A DNA stretch of 11,326 nt from Nitrososphaera sp. GTDB lineage: Archaea > Thermoproteota > Nitrososphaeria > Nitrososphaerales > Nitrososphaeraceae. Position 1 is the first letter of the stretch. Each line of letters begins with the position of its first letter. Shown piece by piece: positions 1 through 6,383 of this stretch. The stretch is from contig JANWHJ010000091.1 in assembly GCA_025450475.1 (NCBI GenBank), positions 1 to 11,326 of the forward strand, given 5' to 3'. The notes beneath the pieces were generated by a model, which made no database searches, had not been told where the DNA came from, and saw nothing but the letters and a program-made list of their open reading frames with translations. Made by a program: the position numbers and the translations under genes.

Positions 1-58
1 TAATGTATGTAAAGTTGGCCATCTGGCCCACAGGTATTTGCAGAATAGTCGGCATCAT
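1..58 (-). CDS. Start of an unidentified gene overlapping nnrE (cut by window edge)
   Basis: An ATG at 58-56 lies in an ATGATG that overlaps the nnrE stop codon (57-55) by 4 bases, and the frame stays open to the window edge. The 19 visible residues read MMPTILQIPVGQMANFTYI. Such a stop/start overlap usually means translational coupling in one operon. The pattern (short beta strand, then a polar turn with N and Y) resembles the beginning of metallo-beta-lactamase-fold hydrolases, but 19 residues cannot prove this. The second ATG (55-53) is an equally possible start. I am fairly sure a gene starts here and unsure of its family. Confidence 0.55.
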   Translation of the reverse strand, partial: MMPTILQIPVGQMANFTYI

Positions 59-732
59 ACGACGCCTGATTCAGCCTCCGGCGGTATCCCTATCCATTCG
101 ACGTGCACCGGTCCACTATATTTCTTGCCCTTCACAAGCCCCACTTTAAGCCGGTGGAAAGTTACAGTGGCGTCTGCCCTAACGCACTTTTCGTGGATCT
201 GGCCTGTGTTGGGATCAAAGCCTGAAGGAACGTCTATTGCAACAATGTAGGCTTTGGATTTGTTTATAGCGTCTATTGCAGACGCGTACGGCTCGCGGAT
301 TTCACCTTTGATACCGGTTCCAAATATACCATCAAAAATGATGTTGGCCTTTGCTATCCGACTTTTTACCTCATCCGTTAGCTCTTTGCCAAATATTATC
401 TCGATCGAAGTCATCTTTTCTATTAAGGCCCAATTGAGCCTCGCTTCTTCGCTTCTAAGGCTAGATGGACTCCCAAGTAAGACGACTGTTATTTTTGCGC
501 CATAGCCCGCAAGATGACGTGAAGCGACGAATCCGTCGCCCCCGTTGTTGCCGGTGCCACAGACCGCGACTATTCTTTTATTCTTTAGATTCTTGAACCT
601 GCGCGCGACAAAGTCGGCCAGGCCGTGACCGGCATTTTCCATCATCAGGAATCGGGGCATCCCGAGGACAGAATGGCCATTCTCCTCGATACGATACATC
701 TGGTCAGAAGTGATAGGCTTCAGATTCAACAC
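55..732 (-). CDS. nnrE: NAD(P)H-hydrate epimerase (YjeF N-terminal domain)
   Basis: This 225-aa protein is a stand-alone YjeF_N domain. It epimerises the R and S forms of hydrated NAD(P)H, a damaged cofactor, so that a separate dehydratase can repair it. The motifs are in the expected order: ENAG at residues 32-35, the Gly-rich nucleotide loop CGTGNNGGDG at 58-67, DGIFGTG at 134-140, AIDVPSG at 165-171 with the probable catalytic Asp167, and ADATVTFHRLKVGL at 187-200. The length fits a single domain; the C-terminal ADP-dependent dehydratase domain found fused in many prokaryotes is absent here. The start is GTG at 732. An in-frame TAG lies six codons upstream, and an alternative TTG is the next codon. 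A TATA-like box about 24-26 nt upstream suggests a leaderless transcript. The stop overlaps the ATG of the next gene downstream, suggesting an operon. Known family; confident. Confidence 0.93.
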   Translation of the reverse strand: MLNLKPITSDQMYRIEENGHSVLGMPRFLMMENAGHGLADFVARRFKNLKNKRIVAVCGTGNNGGDGFVASRHLAGYGAKITVVLLGSPSSLRSEEARLNWALIEKMTSIEIIFGKELTDEVKSRIAKANIIFDGIFGTGIKGEIREPYASAIDAINKSKAYIVAIDVPSGFDPNTGQIHEKCVRADATVTFHRLKVGLVKGKKYSGPVHVEWIGIPPEAESGVV

Positions 733-750
733 CTGCCGGTCCAGCTAGCC

Positions 751-760
751 AACATAAAAA
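751..760 (-). promoter_or_regulatory. TATA-like box of nnrE
   Basis: On the minus strand the sequence reads TTTTTATGTT, centred about 24 nt upstream of the GTG start at 732. This is the spacing expected for an archaeal leaderless promoter. It is one of a consistent series in this window. Confidence 0.45.
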
Positions 761-769
761 CCATCTATG

Positions 770-795
770 AAAAAAGTCTCCGATTCATGAGAATC
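770..795 (-). terminator. Hairpin plus T-run downstream of the winged-helix gene
   Basis: On the minus strand a 5-bp stem (GATTC with GAATC, 4-nt loop, 795-782) is followed by GGAGAC and a run of six T (775-770). It lies 54-79 nt past the stop of the gene ending at 849 and upstream of nnrE, so it could end the upstream minus-strand transcript. The stem is short, and in archaea the T-run itself may be what counts. Confidence 0.4.
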
Positions 796-848
796 CACAC
801 TACTCGATTCGTTAAAAGTGGAATCAAGTTATTTTGCAAAAGCATGTT

Positions 849-1055
849 CTAGCCAGGATGCTTTTCAAGGTAGTCCTTCAGGTCGCCACTTATTTCCGCA
901 ACATCTCCGAGTGTCAACCGATCCTGATCTTTCCTCGCCCAAATGATGTAGCTTTCGGCATCCACGACGATGGCGCCAGACCTTTCTAGATAGCGAATGA
1001 TGACGTTTATTTGGAGCGGGGTTAGAGAGGGTGCCATTTTGCCAAGGTTTCTCAC
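849..1055 (-). CDS. Small winged-helix-like protein, start uncertain
   Basis: From the first canonical start (GTG, 1055) this is 68 aa. The fragment ..LTPLQINVIIRYLERSG, followed by a two-strand wing IVVDAESYIIWARK, resembles the recognition helix and wing of small archaeal winged-helix DNA-binding proteins. I infer a DNA-binding role; there is no identifiable specificity. The frame stays open upstream of 1055 as far as a TGA near 1280. Residues read just before GTG (ESDINALFQAIKDFDGYPRV) look like the missing first helix of the same fold, so the real product is probably longer. A TATA-like TTATTTTTA lies at about 1165-1173 on the minus strand, which would put the transcript start near 1142, but no ATG, GTG or TTG is in frame between there and 1055. 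ATT (1163) or ATA (1136) are candidate unusual starts. It is probably not in an operon with the 110-aa gene upstream. Confidence 0.6.
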   Translation of the reverse strand: MRNLGKMAPSLTPLQINVIIRYLERSGAIVVDAESYIIWARKDQDRLTLGDVAEISGDLKDYLEKHPG

Positions 1056-1198
1056 TCTCGGATAGCCGTCAAAATCCTTTATTGCCTGAAATAGGGCGTT
1101 GATGTCGCTCTCCGAAACTTCGTTTGCAGGCTTTATTTTTCTGTGGGGTTTTCTGGCTCTAATGTAAAAATAACGCCAAACTTGCCCTAAAACTTTTT

Positions 1199-1531
1199 CT
1201 AGGTTGGAAATGTAAGTGTTGATTTCTCTAGCTGAAGGACTGGGACGTACAACGACTGAGAGTCTGCGCCTATCCCGTCAACAAAGGAGTACTCGCCGGA
1301 GAGCCTCTTTAGCTGGATGAATCTCTTGGCGGGCTTTTCATTCTGGACTAAGTAGTGGATGGTAACACCGCCCACAGCCCCTGTCTGGAGGAAAAGGACG
1401 TGTTTGCCACTATAGTTGATGTGGTAGAGCATCGGAACTATCCCGATCATCGACTGGGAGGAATAGATTATCACTTTGAGCATGTCCTCGAGGTCTTGGT
1501 ACTTTAGATATACGATTTCATTCTCTGGCAT
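1199..1531 (-). CDS. Hypothetical protein, 110 aa
   Basis: I do not recognise this protein. It has an ATG start at 1531 and a TAG stop. The sequence alternates short hydrophobic beta-like segments (VLFLQTGAVGGVTIHYLV at about 46-63) with charged turns and has no signal peptide, membrane helix or metal-binding motif. A small single-domain alpha/beta cytoplasmic protein is likely. It begins 22 bp after the DNA methyltransferase stop on the same strand, so the two could be co-transcribed. A weak ATATGA overlapping the methyltransferase stop could also serve as its own promoter. No function is claimed. Confidence 0.7.
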   Translation of the reverse strand: MPENEIVYLKYQDLEDMLKVIIYSSQSMIGIVPMLYHINYSGKHVLFLQTGAVGGVTIHYLVQNEKPAKRFIQLKRLSGEYSFVDGIGADSQSLYVPVLQLEKSTLTFPT

Positions 1532-1553
1532 GTAAATTGATACATATGTCTAC

Positions 1554-2447
1554 TCATATCTTCTTTTTGAATTCTTCGATGCGTTTGATAGCGGCGTTGA
1601 CGTACTCCTGCTTCGTGTCATAACCGACAAAGTGTCTGCCTGCTTTGAGGGCTGCCACGCACGTAGACCCCACTCCGCAGAAGGGGTCTAGCACAAAATC
1701 GCCCTGAAAGGTGTACAGCTGGATGCAGCGGTACGGGAGCTCTATTGGGAAGGGGGCAGGATGACCTGCCCTAGACGCAGACTCGGCAGGGAACTCCCAG
1801 ACACTTTTCGTATACGCAAGAAATTCTGCCTTGTTTATTGTGCTCCGCCTATCCCGGGCGGCGCGAGAAAACGATTCTTTAGAAAATACCAGGATGTATT
1901 CGTGTGTGTCCCGCAAAGACGGGTTTGAAGCTGACAGCCAGCTCCCCCATGCGGTTGATGTGCCGGCGCTTGACCCCTTGTTCCAAATGAGCTCGCCTCT
2001 CATGAGAAACCCGATGTCAGCCATATCTGCAATCACATAACTGTGGAGAGGGATGTACGGCTTTCTGCCGAGATTGGCCACATTGACGCAGGTTCGCCCG
2101 CCGGGCGCGAGCACCCGATACACCTCTGAGAAGACGGCCTTTAGTAGCTGCCGGTATTCCGCAAGCGTAAGGTCCTGATCGTAGGTCTTGCCGACGTTGT
2201 AGGGTGGCGAGGTCACCGCAAGGTGGATGCACGAATCAGGCAGCTCTTCAAGCCTTTCGCTGCTCTTGCAAATCACACGATCTATGTACTCCTGAGGCAC
2301 GGCGTTTTCCACGTTCGCGGATCCGGTGCTCCTAGGCTCACCCTTGGAATCACTATACAACTTGCGGCGGTAAAATTTTGAAGAGTCGTGGCCCTCCCGC
2401 CTTGATACTCCAAAGTCGCTGGTTTCCGTTTTCTTGCGGCCGGCCAC
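1554..2447 (-). CDS. Site-specific DNA methyltransferase, beta class (N4-cytosine or N6-adenine)
   Basis: This 297-aa AdoMet-dependent enzyme should methylate an exocyclic amino group in DNA. The catalytic motif IV, TSPPYN, is at residues 79-84. The AdoMet-binding motif I, DPFCGVGS, is at 254-261, preceded by the family-typical HPAPFPIELPYRCIQLY and followed by FVGYD. Motif IV before motif I makes it beta class. A Ser before PPY is commonest in N4-cytosine enzymes, but base and target site cannot be read from sequence. About 55 basic, low-complexity residues precede the catalytic domain. The start is GTG at 2447, with an AAAATTATTA box about 28 nt upstream. No restriction endonuclease or specificity subunit is nearby, so it looks like a solitary methyltransferase. 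The unknown 110-aa gene follows after 22 bp. Its by-product S-adenosylhomocysteine is the substrate of AhcY, encoded at 8771-10018. Confidence 0.92.
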   Translation of the reverse strand: MAGRKKTETSDFGVSRREGHDSSKFYRRKLYSDSKGEPRSTGSANVENAVPQEYIDRVICKSSERLEELPDSCIHLAVTSPPYNVGKTYDQDLTLAEYRQLLKAVFSEVYRVLAPGGRTCVNVANLGRKPYIPLHSYVIADMADIGFLMRGELIWNKGSSAGTSTAWGSWLSASNPSLRDTHEYILVFSKESFSRAARDRRSTINKAEFLAYTKSVWEFPAESASRAGHPAPFPIELPYRCIQLYTFQGDFVLDPFCGVGSTCVAALKAGRHFVGYDTKQEYVNAAIKRIEEFKKKI

Positions 2448-2470
2448 GATTCCACAATCAGTTGCATGGA

Positions 2471-2480
2471 TAATAATTTT
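2471..2480 (-). promoter_or_regulatory. TATA-like box of the methyltransferase gene
   Basis: On the minus strand AAAATTATTA is centred about 28 nt before the GTG at 2447, consistent with a leaderless transcript. The opposite strand drives the zinc-finger gene, so 2448-2635 is a divergent promoter region. Confidence 0.5.
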
Positions 2481-2604
2481 TAGCTCGCCGTTGCCAACCT
2501 AAATTTTCTGTATACGCGCCAAGATGGACAGGTTTCCTGAAGAAGTCGTCCTTGAGCTTGAGAGCTTATTTCATCGTACTTGCATTGACAAAGAGATGTT
2601 ATGG

Positions 2605-2613
2605 AATATATTA
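2605..2613 (+). promoter_or_regulatory. TATA box of the small zinc-finger gene
   Basis: AATATATTA is the best TATA match in this part of the window. Its centre is about 27 nt upstream of an in-frame TTG at 2636, which is the main reason for choosing that start. Confidence 0.55.
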
Positions 2614-2635
2614 TCATGACTCTGTACAATTCTTG

Positions 2636-2848
2636 TTGACTGAAAATTCTGTCAGGCATATAGACACGCTCCGAGAAATGGAGATGCACAAGCGCCAGTA
2701 CCAGATCCGGTGCTCCCATCATGAGCTTGAATTTTCCGCCAAAGATAAGCTGATAAGCTGCGTGATATGCGGGAAGAATTGGATATTTGTCAAGGAGCGC
2801 GGATTTTCCGACCCAAGGCAGGTCTACAATGCAGAGAAAGACGAGTGA
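2636..2848 (+). CDS. Small zinc-finger protein (CxxH...CxxC)
   Basis: The product is 70 aa from TTG 2636, or 56 aa from the ATG at 2678. Cys26-x2-His29 and Cys42-x2-Cys45 are spaced as a single zinc site with a short beta hairpin between (RCSHHELEF ... SCVICGKNW). This resembles small zinc ribbons that bind nucleic acid or act as protein adaptors. The N-terminus is charged and probably helical. I chose TTG 2636 because it lies about 27 nt from a good TATA box. The frame is open further upstream to a TTG at 2552, but that extension lies before the TATA box. The gene ends just before another plus-strand gene that has its own TATA-like box. The function is unknown; the metal site is inferred from the motif only. 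Confidence 0.65.
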   Translation: MTENSVRHIDTLREMEMHKRQYQIRCSHHELEFSAKDKLISCVICGKNWIFVKERGFSDPRQVYNAEKDE

Positions 2849-2856
2849 ATGGCGGC

Positions 2857-2866
2857 CTTTTTATTA
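2857..2866 (+). promoter_or_regulatory. TATA-like box of the 106-aa helical-protein gene
   Basis: CTTTTTATTA is centred about 25 nt before GTG 2887 and lies just after the stop of the preceding gene. It supports GTG 2887 over the more distant upstream start codons. Confidence 0.45.
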
Positions 2867-2886
2867 CAGGATTTTGCTGTTACGAC

Positions 2887-3207
2887 GTGACCGTTCGTAA
2901 GCTCATGCTCGAAGAGCTTGCAAAGGCAGAGGGGCAGGAGAGAATGAACATTTTCCGACGCTATTTCGCGGCAAGCCGGTACGAACGGCTATTGATCCAA
3001 CAGACACTGGTCAGGTCTGCACGCGACAGGTCACTTGCATCAAAGGTGAAAAAGATGGAGCAGGCACATTTGAAGGATTTCGTCGACACTGTCAGGGTGC
3101 TAAAAAAGAGCGGCTATTCCAAAGAATTCCTCCTCGCCGTAAAGGAGGAGGACGACGCACTTTCAAAGATAATTGAGGCGTACAACAAGAGAATGAACCG
3201 TGACTAG
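2887..3207 (+). CDS. Hypothetical helical protein, 106 aa
   Basis: Not recognised. From GTG 2887 the protein begins VTVRKLMLEELAKAEGQERM; ATG 2905 is an alternative start. It is almost wholly helix-forming, rich in Lys, Arg, Glu and Leu, with no Cys, no membrane segment and a probable coiled-coil or helical bundle over the central region (SARDRSLASKVKKMEQAHL onward). The frame is open further upstream, but that part overlaps the zinc-finger gene and looks non-coding. GTG 2887 sits about 25 nt after a TATA-like box. The high charge and absence of catalytic motifs would suit a nucleic-acid- or protein-binding role, but this is a guess. Confidence 0.65.
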   Translation: MTVRKLMLEELAKAEGQERMNIFRRYFAASRYERLLIQQTLVRSARDRSLASKVKKMEQAHLKDFVDTVRVLKKSGYSKEFLLAVKEEDDALSKIIEAYNKRMNRD

Positions 3208-3315
3208 ATTATCACGATTTCCTGAATGTAGTTGACGTGTGCATTGTTATCTACATAATCAGCTAACATAGTGCTCATCCATTTTCTAGAATGAATGGAG
3301 GTGTTATTTGTAAAA

Positions 3316-3324
3316 ACATAATAG
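3316..3324 (+). promoter_or_regulatory. TATA-like box of the 58-aa zinc-ribbon gene
   Basis: ACATAATAG, in an AT-rich stretch beginning GTAAAAACATAATAG, is centred about 30 nt before TTG 3350. The rest of 3208-3349 shows no gene, only a weak CCATT/AATGG inverted repeat at 3279-3298. Confidence 0.4.
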
Positions 3325-3349
3325 CAGCCGCAATTAACTCTGTATTGCT

Positions 3350-3526
3350 TTGGCGCCAGCGAAGTTCCAGTGCCCGTGCGGCAAGACCATAGAATACATT
3401 GACCGCTTCGTGGGTGCCAAGAATGGGCAGTCAACCATTATTGTCTGCAACAAGTGTCAGAAGGAACACCAGATTACGTTTTACGGCTTTTTGAGCGAGA
3501 TCAAGGGCGCGGCGATGAAACGTTAG
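3350..3526 (+). CDS. 58-aa zinc-ribbon protein with TTG start
   Basis: The frame from TTG 3350 encodes 58 aa with two Cys pairs: Cys8-x-Cys10 (QCPCGK) and Cys33-x2-Cys36 (VCNKCQ). Between and around them are strand-like segments (KTIEYIDRFV, STIIVC, HQITFYGF), as in a small zinc ribbon. An in-frame TAA lies five codons upstream and there is no earlier ATG or GTG, so TTG is the only usual start available. An AT-rich box sits upstream at a fitting distance. The last 26 bp overlap the 3' end of the convergent beta-propeller gene. The even Cys pairing and sensible beta pattern argue that it is real despite its size and start codon. Function unknown; RNA or protein binding is typical for such ribbons. 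Confidence 0.72.
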   Translation: MAPAKFQCPCGKTIEYIDRFVGAKNGQSTIIVCNKCQKEHQITFYGFLSEIKGAAMKR

Positions 3527-5789
3527 ACTGTGGCTCATCGCCCTCCAGGATCGGATACTTGATTATCCCGCCCGTTGAACCTATTTCCAGCTCGTTTATC
3601 TTTTCCAGATTCTCCAAGTTATTCATCTTGATCAGGTTGTTCAGAGTCACCGTATAGAGTACGTCTCCGATGTAGAACGACCTGCTTCCTTGCGTACCAT
3701 AAAGGTAATAATCGTTGGCATCGTTAAGGTGCTCCACCGTCCCCTTCAGCTTAAAGCCTTCGTCCGGGTCGATGCCAAACACGTAAAACCCACGCCATAC
3801 CTTAGGCTGTACGTACTTGCCATCGCCATACGGCTGCGGTTCTTTGTAGTCCGGATACGTTGACACAGGTATAGACAACACATTCTTGCTCCTGTCAAAT
3901 AGCAGCGCCTTGTGGTCGTACAGCACTTCCGAGTCGGCGGCACTCCCGCCTATATCGTAGGTGTCCACCACTTTTGGACTCGCGACATCTGACACGTCAA
4001 ATAGCGCAAGTTTCACTCCCAGTATCTGGACGCCACCGTACTGGTCCTCTTTCGTCTCCTTGCCTATGCCTATGATGTGGTTTTCGTCATAAGGATGCAG
4101 GTAGTTGGAGTAACCGGGCAACTTCAACTCGCCCAACACCTTTGGATTGTCATCTGATAAGTCGATCACAAAGAAAGGATCCATCCTCTGGAAAGTGACA
4201 AGGTAGAGCCTGTCGCCCATAAAGCGGGCAGAGTATATCGACTCATCGCGGGCAATCTCTTCCAGCTTGCCCACTCTTTCCATGTTCTCGTCAAGCACGT
4301 AGACGTTGTTGTAGAGTGTCGAGCCCTTGTATGACGAATAAAACTCTGACGTCGTGGCTATCCTGAACCTGTCGCCGCTCTCGTCCATCGAGAACTGGTT
4401 GAGCAATCTACCGGGCACTTCGCCTCGCGAGTCGTAGCGGATCCCTTCCTGTCCAATTGCTATCTTGTGTATTACTGTCGTCTGGGTTTCCTTTGCTACC
4501 TTTTCGTCGTAATCTGCAAGCGACTTTTGAATATCCTCAAAGAGGCGTGTCTTTTCAGGCGCAGACATAGAGTTGTACGTGTCCTGCAGCAGTTCAGAGA
4601 CCTTGTCCCACTTTTCCGATGGGGCTAGCTCGGGGGTACTTTCGATGCCCCGGATCTCGTTCTGCACGTTCTCCGGCAAGAGTGGCACTACTGCTTCAAA
4701 GAATCTGTCGCGGGTGTTTGTCTGGTAATAGTAATACGGCTGGTTTTTCTCATAGGCGATGTAGATATTGTTCTGCGACACGTACATCGTGCTCGCCGGG
4801 CTCATCATGAATGTGGTCGAGTTGATCGCCTGTTTTGTTTCGCTGGCGATATCTATCGAAGTCACCGTGTTGAACGCGTAGTACAGCTCAGGGTTGTCAA
4901 AGTAATAGATCGCTGGCCTGACGATGGTACTGCCTCCCTCGCTCACCAGCGGCATCATGGGATGGCGATAATCGTAAAGGTTGCTCGTAGTGATCAGGTA
5001 CACCTGGCTGCCAATCAGTCGTGCGTTATTGTAGTTGCCCGATACTTCATAGTCGTTGAGGACGTCGGGATTCTCCCTGTCAGATACGTCCATCACCATC
5101 GCGTGTGTCTTTGACTGATAGACTGGCTGCGGCGCAAAGTCGTATTCCTGTATCACGAAATCTTGGCGGTATTCTTGGTAGAATATTACCAGCTTGTCGT
5201 TGCTCAGGAACATGTTTTGCAGGTACTGGCCCTCCGGGATGTCAAGCGCTATCTTTGTCGCGACTTTCGCGCGATCTGCTGGGAATGCGTCGACTATCGT
5301 CAGCCTCTGGCCTGACAGTATGTAAACATACTTGCCGTCATTCTTTAAGAAGTCCGGCTCGTCAACTCCCTGCACTTGGACATTGGTAGTCGAGTAGTTG
5401 GGGTCTATGACTTTAGAATCTGTAAGAACAGAGGGAGCAGATTGTGTTGAATCCTGTCCATTGGAGCTGAGACTTCCTTCACGTATAGGCGGATTGGTTA
5501 ATGCCAACTCAAAGTCACCGTTGCGGTCATAGAATGAGGTCAGTTGTCCCCTGTTTAGGTCAAGTGAAAGAAGAAACTTTTGCAGTTCGTCAACTGAAGA
5601 GAACTTTTTCAATTCCTGGCTCGCGGTAAGTGCCATGGGCACAAGAGTGGTGTTATCAAATACTCCTGGACCGCCGCCAATATCCGGCGGAATCAAACTA
5701 CTGCCAAGCGAGCTTAGCACGAAAACAAAGCCTATCGCTGCTGCTATGCCTATACCGACCATGCCAAACATTGAATTTCTTGCCACCAA
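3501..5789 (-). CDS. Membrane-anchored beta-propeller protein (COG4880/PF09826 type)
   Basis: This 762-aa protein has one N-terminal hydrophobic helix (residues 9-31, FGMVGIGIAAAIGFVFVLSS) and no lipobox. It should be anchored in or exported through the membrane with the bulk outside the cell. The segment TNVQVQGVDEPDFLKNDGKY at about 135-154 is a hallmark of the archaeal/bacterial 'secreted protein with C-terminal beta-propeller' family. It is followed by many repeated strand units with aromatic and Asp-rich turns (VYILSGQRLTIVDAF, LYLVTFQRMDPFFVIDLSDD, KVVDTYDIGG). A helical insert at roughly 380-440 breaks the repeats. The usual role is unknown; adhesion, cell-envelope assembly or ligand binding are family-level guesses. 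TTG 5789 is the start chosen, with GTG 5786 and ATG 5771 as alternatives; TGA directly precedes TTG. A TTAAGCATTA box lies about 26 nt upstream. The 3' end overlaps the convergent zinc-ribbon gene by 26 bp. Confidence 0.9.
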   Translation of the reverse strand: MVARNSMFGMVGIGIAAAIGFVFVLSSLGSSLIPPDIGGGPGVFDNTTLVPMALTASQELKKFSSVDELQKFLLSLDLNRGQLTSFYDRNGDFELALTNPPIREGSLSSNGQDSTQSAPSVLTDSKVIDPNYSTTNVQVQGVDEPDFLKNDGKYVYILSGQRLTIVDAFPADRAKVATKIALDIPEGQYLQNMFLSNDKLVIFYQEYRQDFVIQEYDFAPQPVYQSKTHAMVMDVSDRENPDVLNDYEVSGNYNNARLIGSQVYLITTSNLYDYRHPMMPLVSEGGSTIVRPAIYYFDNPELYYAFNTVTSIDIASETKQAINSTTFMMSPASTMYVSQNNIYIAYEKNQPYYYYQTNTRDRFFEAVVPLLPENVQNEIRGIESTPELAPSEKWDKVSELLQDTYNSMSAPEKTRLFEDIQKSLADYDEKVAKETQTTVIHKIAIGQEGIRYDSRGEVPGRLLNQFSMDESGDRFRIATTSEFYSSYKGSTLYNNVYVLDENMERVGKLEEIARDESIYSARFMGDRLYLVTFQRMDPFFVIDLSDDNPKVLGELKLPGYSNYLHPYDENHIIGIGKETKEDQYGGVQILGVKLALFDVSDVASPKVVDTYDIGGSAADSEVLYDHKALLFDRSKNVLSIPVSTYPDYKEPQPYGDGKYVQPKVWRGFYVFGIDPDEGFKLKGTVEHLNDANDYYLYGTQGSRSFYIGDVLYTVTLNNLIKMNNLENLEKINELEIGSTGGIIKYPILEGDEPQSNVSSPRP

Positions 5790-5810
5790 TCATCGCGCGT
5801 CCTTTGTCGC

Positions 5811-5820
5811 TAATGCTTAA
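5811..5820 (-). promoter_or_regulatory. TATA-like box of the beta-propeller gene
   Basis: TTAAGCATTA on the minus strand is centred 26 nt upstream of TTG 5789. The distance favours TTG as a leaderless start. Confidence 0.4.
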
Positions 5821-5877
5821 CCCACTTTGAATCTTAATTCTATGGTTTAGAACAGCAATCAGGATTGTCCGAGCCAT

Positions 5878-5907
5878 TGGAACGGTCCTATCGTTCCACT
5901 TTTTCTT
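5878..5907 (+). terminator. Terminator-like hairpin with T-tract
   Basis: A 7-bp perfect stem (TGGAACG with CGTTCCA, 7-nt loop, 5878-5898) is followed by CTTTTTCTT. It has the shape of a terminator for plus-strand transcription, yet no plus-strand gene precedes it and the neighbouring beta-propeller gene is transcribed in the other direction. It may end an antisense or unknown transcript, or be a chance structure. Confidence 0.3.
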
Positions 5908-6252
5908 GCAAGGAATACGTCTTTTGTCGATGTTCAGGGCTTTGCCTGCCGGAGGTTTTCTAATCACTGGTAACCAACGTTCCGGAAGACACTAGAACAG
6001 TGAGTTTGTGGAGGCGCGCAATGAAACAGAAACTTGATATCATCCGAACCGTTACTGGGAAAGAAATCGTGTTGATCTGGGTTGGAAATATGAAAATAGC
6101 GGTGCACCGTTCGAGGCGTTTAAGCAAGCCAATAAAGACAAGGAACTCAATTGCGTACATTAACCGGCAAAATTCAGATAGCTCACATATTATTCGTCGC
6201 AAGATGCTCCAGTGTCGAATGCTATTTTAATGTTGAACGTTTAGGAACCTTA

Positions 6253-6320
6253 CTACCACACTACGGTCCGGCGGGATCCGAATTAGCCTAGCCTTCTGCA
6301 CACCCCGCCGGTCGTTTCTT
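6253..6320 (+). ncRNA. Candidate structured small RNA
   Basis: A perfect 8-bp GC stem (CCGGCGGG at 6268-6275 with CCCGCCGG at 6304-6311) closes a 28-nt loop containing a repeated AGCCT AGCCT, and a pyrimidine-rich GTTTCTT follows it. Upstream, CTATTTTAA at 6222-6230 would place a plus-strand transcript start near 6253. Promoter, hairpin and T-rich end together resemble a small RNA gene of about 65-70 nt. It is not a tRNA (no T-loop or acceptor pairing), and I found no C/D-box pair. The boundaries are inferred. It could equally be a terminator or a chance inverted repeat. Confidence 0.3.
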
Positions 6321-6352
6321 AGTCATGACTCACGATTATTCCTAGGGCTATG

Positions 6353-6361
6353 CTTATCTAT
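6353..6361 (+). promoter_or_regulatory. TATA-like box of the 56-aa/183-aa operon
   Basis: CTTATCTAT (within TGCTTATCTATCG) is centred about 27 nt before ATG 6384, which supports a leaderless start of the 56-aa ORF and one promoter for both coupled genes. Confidence 0.4.
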
Positions 6362-6383
6362 CGTCTGAACTCCAGTCAATGCA

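Larger units (their letters stand above)
5790..6383. other. Gene-poor region with two hairpins
   Basis: I see no convincing gene in these 594 bases. Two overlapping opposite ORFs exist. The plus ORF (6000-6230, GTG start, 76 aa) has no TATA box at the usual distance. The minus ORF (5960-6202, TTG start, 80 aa) has TTAAAATAGC about 24 nt upstream. Neither has a recognisable motif and they cannot both be real. The region holds the promoter of the beta-propeller gene at its left end, a hairpin with T-run at 5878-5907, a GC-rich hairpin at 6268-6311, and the promoter of the 56-aa/183-aa gene pair at its right end. Confidence 0.5.

Noticed and set aside
733..848. A 26-codon minus-strand ORF between the winged-helix gene and nnrE
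   Set aside because: Too short, no motif, and it runs through the hairpin and T-run that look like a terminator.
2017..2232. 71-aa ORF antisense-frame inside the methyltransferase gene
   Set aside because: It overlaps the conserved catalytic region of the methyltransferase in another frame, with low-complexity Arg/Gly-rich content.
5698..5967. 89-aa minus-strand ORF entering the beta-propeller gene
   Set aside because: Its second half is a different frame of the propeller N-terminus, which has clear signal-anchor coding in its own frame.
5960..6202. 80-aa minus-strand ORF with TTG start
   Set aside because: An AT-rich box lies at a suitable distance, but the protein has no family-like pattern and the box is nearly palindromic, so it could serve either strand.
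6000..6230. 76-aa plus-strand ORF
   Set aside because: No TATA box at the usual distance, no recognisable motif, and it conflicts with an equally long minus-strand ORF.
6268..6311. tRNA or C/D-box RNA at the GC-rich hairpin
   Set aside because: Neither strand gives a T-loop TTCRA with pairing stems or a C box plus D box at proper spacing; only the single stem is solid.
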